NCBI GenBank assembly: GCA_031547305.1
Contig: JAVBSC010000003.1
Location: 1-25,765 of the forward strand
Direction: 5' to 3'
DNA length: 25,765 nucleotides
Source: JAVBSC01 sp031547305
Lineage (GTDB): Bacteria > Desulfobacterota > Desulfovibrionia > Desulfovibrionales > Desulfovibrionaceae
A program made the position numbers and the translations under genes. Under the pieces are notes generated by a model that was not told the DNA's origin, did not search any database, and was given only the letters and a program-made list of their open reading frames with translations. This document shows positions 22,777 through 25,765 of the stretch, one piece after another (the stretch's first letter is position 1; each line of letters opens with the position of its first letter).

Positions 22777-23411
22777 TAACCCGACTCTTTTTCCGGAATG
22801 GCGGCAGGTCCGGCTATAAGGTTAAGTTCTTCCATTCGCAGGTAAACGGCCCGGCTGGCCCAGGCGTCGGTGGCCGCGTAGGCTATTTGCTGCTGGCTGA
22901 GTTCCCGGTTGGCCCAGTTGGAACACTGGGCGCTCTTGGAAATGCGCAGGCCCAGAAAGTTCGCGACCAGATTGCGCAGCCCCTGGGACTTCAGCCCGTT
23001 GCGTTTGGCCTCTTCCCCCAAATCCACAATGCCGGCTTCCTCAAAGTCGCACAGCCGCTTGAGCAGGCGGATGTCTTCACGCACGGCCACTCCGGTCTTG
23101 ATGATTTTTCTATTGCCCAAAATTTTTATAAGCGGCGCGCAAATCGGGGAATTAAAAGGCAGATGCCCGAGCTGGATCAAAAAAACCGCTCTTTCCCCCG
23201 CCAGTTGGACAAGGGAAGGGTTGTGGTTCTTGCCCTTGAAAAAACTGGGCCGGGTTTCCGTGTCAAACCCCAGTACCCTTTCACGCTCCAGTTCCGGCAG
23301 TATCTCTTCAAGCTCCTCTGGGGCGCGCACCAAGTGAATCGGACCGTCATACTTGAATAACGGACAGATGTTGATGTCTTCCCGGCTCAAATACTGCCTG
23401 AATGCTTCCAT
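22776..23411 (-). CDS. 3'-5' exonuclease of the DEDDy (RNase D/WRN-like) family
   Basis: Metal-dependent nuclease trimming 3' ends of RNA or DNA. In the 211-aa product all DEDDy residues are present: Asp50 and Glu52 in GFDTETRP, Asp113 in KTGVAVREDI, and Tyr178/Asp182 in YAATDAW. It is a single exonuclease domain without the HRDC domains of RNase D, so it resembles the WRN-exonuclease-like stand-alone group; the natural substrate is unknown. The start is uncertain: ATG at 23411 or a GTG four codons earlier (23423), neither with a good ribosome-binding site. It heads the cluster that continues into dedA, mrcA and nagZ. Confidence 0.88.
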   Translation of the reverse strand: MEAFRQYLSREDINICPLFKYDGPIHLVRAPEELEEILPELERERVLGFDTETRPSFFKGKNHNPSLVQLAGERAVFLIQLGHLPFNSPICAPLIKILGNRKIIKTGVAVREDIRLLKRLCDFEEAGIVDLGEEAKRNGLKSQGLRNLVANFLGLRISKSAQCSNWANRELSQQQIAYAATDAWASRAVYLRMEELNLIAGPAAIPEKESG

Positions 23412-23545
23412 AATGTTGACCACGCGATTAAAGCGGTTCCCTTTTGAAACGCTCTACTTACGCTCCGGACAATAAAAAGACCAACGCAGGACCTATACCC
23501 CAAGCAGGCCCCCCGCGCAAGCCGGGAGTATCATTTTTGCGGTTT

Positions 23546-23561
23546 TGGCACCAAGTTTGCT
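23546..23561 (+). promoter_or_regulatory. Sigma-54 (RpoN)-type promoter upstream of the lytic transglycosylase gene
   Basis: TGGCACCAAGTTTGCT matches the consensus TGGCACG-N4-TTGCW at every conserved position except one, with exactly 10 bp between GG (23547-23548) and GC (23559-23560). The predicted start is near 23571, about 68 nt before the ATG. The flanking divergent region (23424-23638) holds no gene. Confidence 0.65.
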
Positions 23562-23638
23562 AAATACGAACCATAAAGACGCCATCAGGCGTGAGAACAT
23601 TCAAATAAACATTAATATATAAACAAAATTCAATAGTT

Positions 23639-24877
23639 ATGCCTCAGACCCTTGAAATGCCCGTCAGTCAAAAAACCAGCAGCCGCCTGGGGCCGTGCCT
23701 CTGCGTGCTTGTTGTTCTGGCCGTATTCATCGGATCAGGCGCATATTTTTTCAAGCCGGAACAAAAATTGCCCATCAACGTGGTGCGTCTGCCCATGATT
23801 CGGGAAACAGCCGCTGTTGATCCGGTTCAAACCTTGGCGCGGGAAGCCGAAGCAATTCCGGAGCAATACCGCCAAAAGCTTCGTTCCGGCTCCAGAGCTG
23901 CCCGACAGGCCAAGATTCACGAGGAAAACACGGCCAGAAGGCGGGAGCTTCCCGCGGCGCCCGGCCTGGTCCGCTTTGAGGCCGGGGAAGTCAGCGTGGC
24001 CACATCCAGCGGCTATATTCCGGTTTCGCGATTGCGCGAGAGCGACACCGGCGATCTGTTCACCCCGCTGGATCCCTATGACGACATCAAATTCCGCCAG
24101 GCCACAGCCGGCAGCATGGGCGAATTCTTCCTGCTGCACGCGGACTGGTTTGACGCGCGCCTGGAAAGCGGACGGGACTTTTCCCTATTCCTGAACGGGG
24201 AATGCAGCCTGTTCGGCCCCCCGGCCGTGGCCGGAATTATCAATCCCCTGCTCCGCAAGGACGGAGCCCAGGGCGGGGCGGATTTCTTGCGGGCCGGCAA
24301 ATACCGTGATTTTGTGGAGGCCGTGGCCGCGCGCTTCAAGCTTTCTCCAGATCTGATCTACGCCATCATCAGCACTGAAAGCAATTTCAACCCCATGGCC
24401 ATCAGCCGTTCCAACGCCCTTGGTCTTATGCAGGTGGTGCCGGAAAGCGCCGGCGGCGAAGCCCACGCTTTTCTGACCGGTTCGCGCGGCCAGCCGGACA
24501 CGGACGTCCTGTTCGCGCCGGAGCAGAACATCCGTTACGGCGCGGCCTACCTGCATCTTCTGGATAAACGCCACTTCGTCGGCGTGCAGGACGAAGTGGC
24601 GCGCGAGCTGTGCATCATCGCCGCTTACAACGGCGGCCCCGGCGCGGTTCTCAGGGTCTTCGACGTGGATAAAGACAAGGCGGTGGAACGCATCAACAGC
24701 CTTACCTACCAGGAAGTTTACGCCAAGCTCATCACCTGCATGCCCAGGCTGGAATCCCGGCAGTATGTGGACAAAGTGCTTCAGGCCATGAATGCCCTGA
24801 GCCACCTGAACCAGACCGGAGCCACGGCCGCGCTCAAAGGCCTGACTTTCTCCAAAAGCCTGCCAACGGCAAATTAA
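23639..24877 (+). CDS. Membrane-anchored lytic murein transglycosylase (MltC/Slt-like, GH23)
   Basis: Cleaves murein glycan strands, leaving 1,6-anhydromuramic ends. In the 412-aa product, residues 18-38 are one hydrophobic segment (CLCVLVVLAVFIGSGAYFF), an uncleaved anchor or signal peptide. A ~150-aa linker/MltC-type N-domain follows. The SLT catalytic domain carries IISTESNFNP (catalytic Glu247), SNALGLMQVVPESAG, NIRYGAAYLHLL and IAAYNGGPGAV. The motif wording is nearest MltC/EmtA. No lipobox is evident: the Cys residues (20, 22) sit inside the hydrophobic segment, not after a classical LxxC. No Shine-Dalgarno precedes the ATG. It is divergent from the murein-enzyme cluster and probably driven by the sigma-54 promoter listed separately. 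Confidence 0.9.
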   Translation: MPQTLEMPVSQKTSSRLGPCLCVLVVLAVFIGSGAYFFKPEQKLPINVVRLPMIRETAAVDPVQTLAREAEAIPEQYRQKLRSGSRAARQAKIHEENTARRRELPAAPGLVRFEAGEVSVATSSGYIPVSRLRESDTGDLFTPLDPYDDIKFRQATAGSMGEFFLLHADWFDARLESGRDFSLFLNGECSLFGPPAVAGIINPLLRKDGAQGGADFLRAGKYRDFVEAVAARFKLSPDLIYAIISTESNFNPMAISRSNALGLMQVVPESAGGEAHAFLTGSRGQPDTDVLFAPEQNIRYGAAYLHLLDKRHFVGVQDEVARELCIIAAYNGGPGAVLRVFDVDKDKAVERINSLTYQEVYAKLITCMPRLESRQYVDKVLQAMNALSHLNQTGATAALKGLTFSKSLPTAN

Positions 24878-24965
24878 TCCGCACAAGTTTTTCTCCCGAC
24901 TATTGTCTTACGCCTGGAAAGCGCGTAAAGCAATGCAACGTTTTGGCCCTGCCCGGCCTTTCTTA

Positions 24966-24988
24966 TTCGGCCCGTGGGCGGAATTTTT
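24966..24988 (+). terminator. Probable terminator after the lytic transglycosylase gene
   Basis: TTCGGCC pairs with GGCGGAA (one mismatch) around loop CGTG, and TTTTT follows. It lies about 90 nt past the stop. The rest of 24878-25052 has T-rich tracts but no promoter I can define. Confidence 0.45.
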
Positions 24989-25052
24989 GAATTTTTAAAA
25001 AATATCCCGGCCTTTTTTACTTTAAAACGCTCTTAACAAGATGGAGTTACAA

Positions 25053-25640
25053 ATGCGCATGATTGTTCGGGTATTGCTTGTGGCGCTACTGGCGCTCGGA
25101 CTCGCGGCCTGCCAGCAGGAACAGCCCAAGCCGAAGCCTTCCGTGGGCGTGGTGGACATGGAGACGGTCTTTAAGACCAGCCAGGGCGGCAAAGACGCCG
25201 TGGCCCATCTGGAAACCATCGGCAAGAGCCTGGAAACGGAATTCGGCCGGCTGCAGGAAATCGGCCAGAACGCCCCGGAGAACGTGGAACTCCAGCAGCA
25301 GTTGGGCACGATCTTCCAGGGACTGCAGAAAAGCTTTGAAGGCGCGCAACAGGAAGATTTTAACGTCCTGAACGAATCTTATCTGGCCGCCCTGGAAAAA
25401 TGCCGCGTCGAAGCCGGCATGCTCGTCGTCCTGAACAAGCAGGCCGTGCAGAAGGCTGACCCTTCCGTGGACCTCACAGACAAAGTCATCGCCGAAATGA
25501 ACAAAACCAAGATCGCCTTCAAGGAATTCAAACTGCCGGAAATACCGGCCATCAACACTAATTCCACCAATTCCACCAAGGCCGCCCCGGAAGCCAACGC
25601 TACAGCCCCGGCTCCGGTCACCAACTCCACCGCTAAATAA
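25053..25640 (+). CDS. OmpH/Skp-like lipoprotein
   Basis: The 195-aa product begins with a lipoprotein signal peptide (MRMIVRVLLVALLALGLAAC) whose lipobox LAAC puts the lipidated cysteine at residue 20. A short QQEQPKPKP linker leads into VGVVDMETVFKTSQGGKDAV, which matches the start of the OmpH/Skp periplasmic chaperone family (beta strand followed by a coiled-coil helix). A charged helical region with coiled-coil character follows, then a low-complexity Asn/Thr/Ala/Pro tail. The ATG at 25053 is chosen because GGAG lies 6 nt upstream; an ATG four codons earlier has no such site and would contain the GGAG itself. Skp is normally soluble, so a lipid-anchored form is unusual. A role in outer-membrane protein transit or envelope maintenance is inference. 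Confidence 0.75.
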   Translation: MRMIVRVLLVALLALGLAACQQEQPKPKPSVGVVDMETVFKTSQGGKDAVAHLETIGKSLETEFGRLQEIGQNAPENVELQQQLGTIFQGLQKSFEGAQQEDFNVLNESYLAALEKCRVEAGMLVVLNKQAVQKADPSVDLTDKVIAEMNKTKIAFKEFKLPEIPAINTNSTNSTKAAPEANATAPAPVTNSTAK

Positions 25641-25675
25641 TTATTGAGGGGAGGCGCCGCCCCGGCGTTCTTCCA

Positions 25676-25710
25676 CTTCTTGGCCGCATGGACGCGGCCT
25701 AATGAAGAAG
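25676..25710. repeat. Hairpin downstream of the lipoprotein gene
   Basis: CTTCTT+GGCCGC (25676-25687) pairs with GCGGCC (25694-25699) and, past a 5-nt bulge, AAGAAG (25705-25710). No U-run follows, so I do not call it a terminator. I see no gene in 25641-25765. Confidence 0.45.
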
Positions 25711-25765
25711 GCCTCCACCACTCCCGGCCCGCAATTTACAACGCCGCCGGCTCGCAAAGCGAAAC

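Noticed and set aside
1..25765. CRISPR arrays, tRNA/rRNA genes, insertion sequences, prophage, toxin-antitoxin or defence genes
   Set aside because: I looked on both strands and saw no regularly spaced repeats, cloverleaf sequences, transposase or integrase motifs, or defence-type gene pairs.

Overview
The window reads as chromosomal core-genome DNA from a Gram-negative anaerobe, GC-rich with dense genes on both strands. Exported murein enzymes, a PBP1A, a lipoprotein and a sigma-54-type promoter support the Gram-negative call. The best guess for lineage is the Desulfovibrio group (Desulfobacterota). That rests on gene style and content (FabI, long-form PurC, a CbiR-like cobamide enzyme, an arylsulfotransferase-family protein with an SLC13 permease, a Crp/Fnr regulator) and is an inference, not a phylogenetic result. 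I see no tRNA, rRNA, CRISPR array, transposase, integrase or phage gene.

Layout. 1-1470 is the 3' part of ilvA (its start lies outside the window), closed by a hairpin terminator. 1549-2754 is a minus-strand M20 amidohydrolase. 2976-4706 is rpsA with six S1 repeats and a structured leader, ending at a 46-bp perfect palindrome that should terminate transcription from both sides. A minus-strand run follows: cbiR-like gene, DHH phosphoesterase and two-domain GT2 glycosyltransferase (8214 to 4793). Next comes hisD-purC-fabI (11638 to 8428), then a HIT-family gene with an IHF-alpha-like gene (12590 to 11821). A uncharacterised radical SAM enzyme and a Fur regulator lie on the plus strand (12773-14281). 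They converge, across a terminator, on a three-gene minus-strand module: Crp/Fnr regulator, SLC13/DASS permease, arylsulfotransferase-family beta-propeller (18285 to 14453). The last minus-strand cluster is DEDDy exonuclease, DedA protein, PBP1A and exported NagZ (23411 to 18438). Divergent to it are a sigma-54-type promoter, a membrane-anchored MltC-like lytic transglycosylase (23639-24877) and an OmpH/Skp-like lipoprotein (25053-25640).

How the genes fit together. Two themes stand out beyond housekeeping. First, 18-25.6 kb is an envelope block: a murein polymerase/transpeptidase, a murein hydrolase, a lytic transglycosylase, a DedA lipid-transport-family protein and a Skp-like lipoprotein. 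Second, the regulator-permease-arylsulfotransferase module looks like a self-contained uptake and processing unit for an unknown organic anion. It carries a Crp-like pseudo-palindrome ahead of the permease. It is the best candidate here for an undescribed system, although each component family is known. Several short intergenic regions hold GC-rich hairpins, and one 15-nt piece of them also occurs inside the 5' end of the cbiR-like gene.
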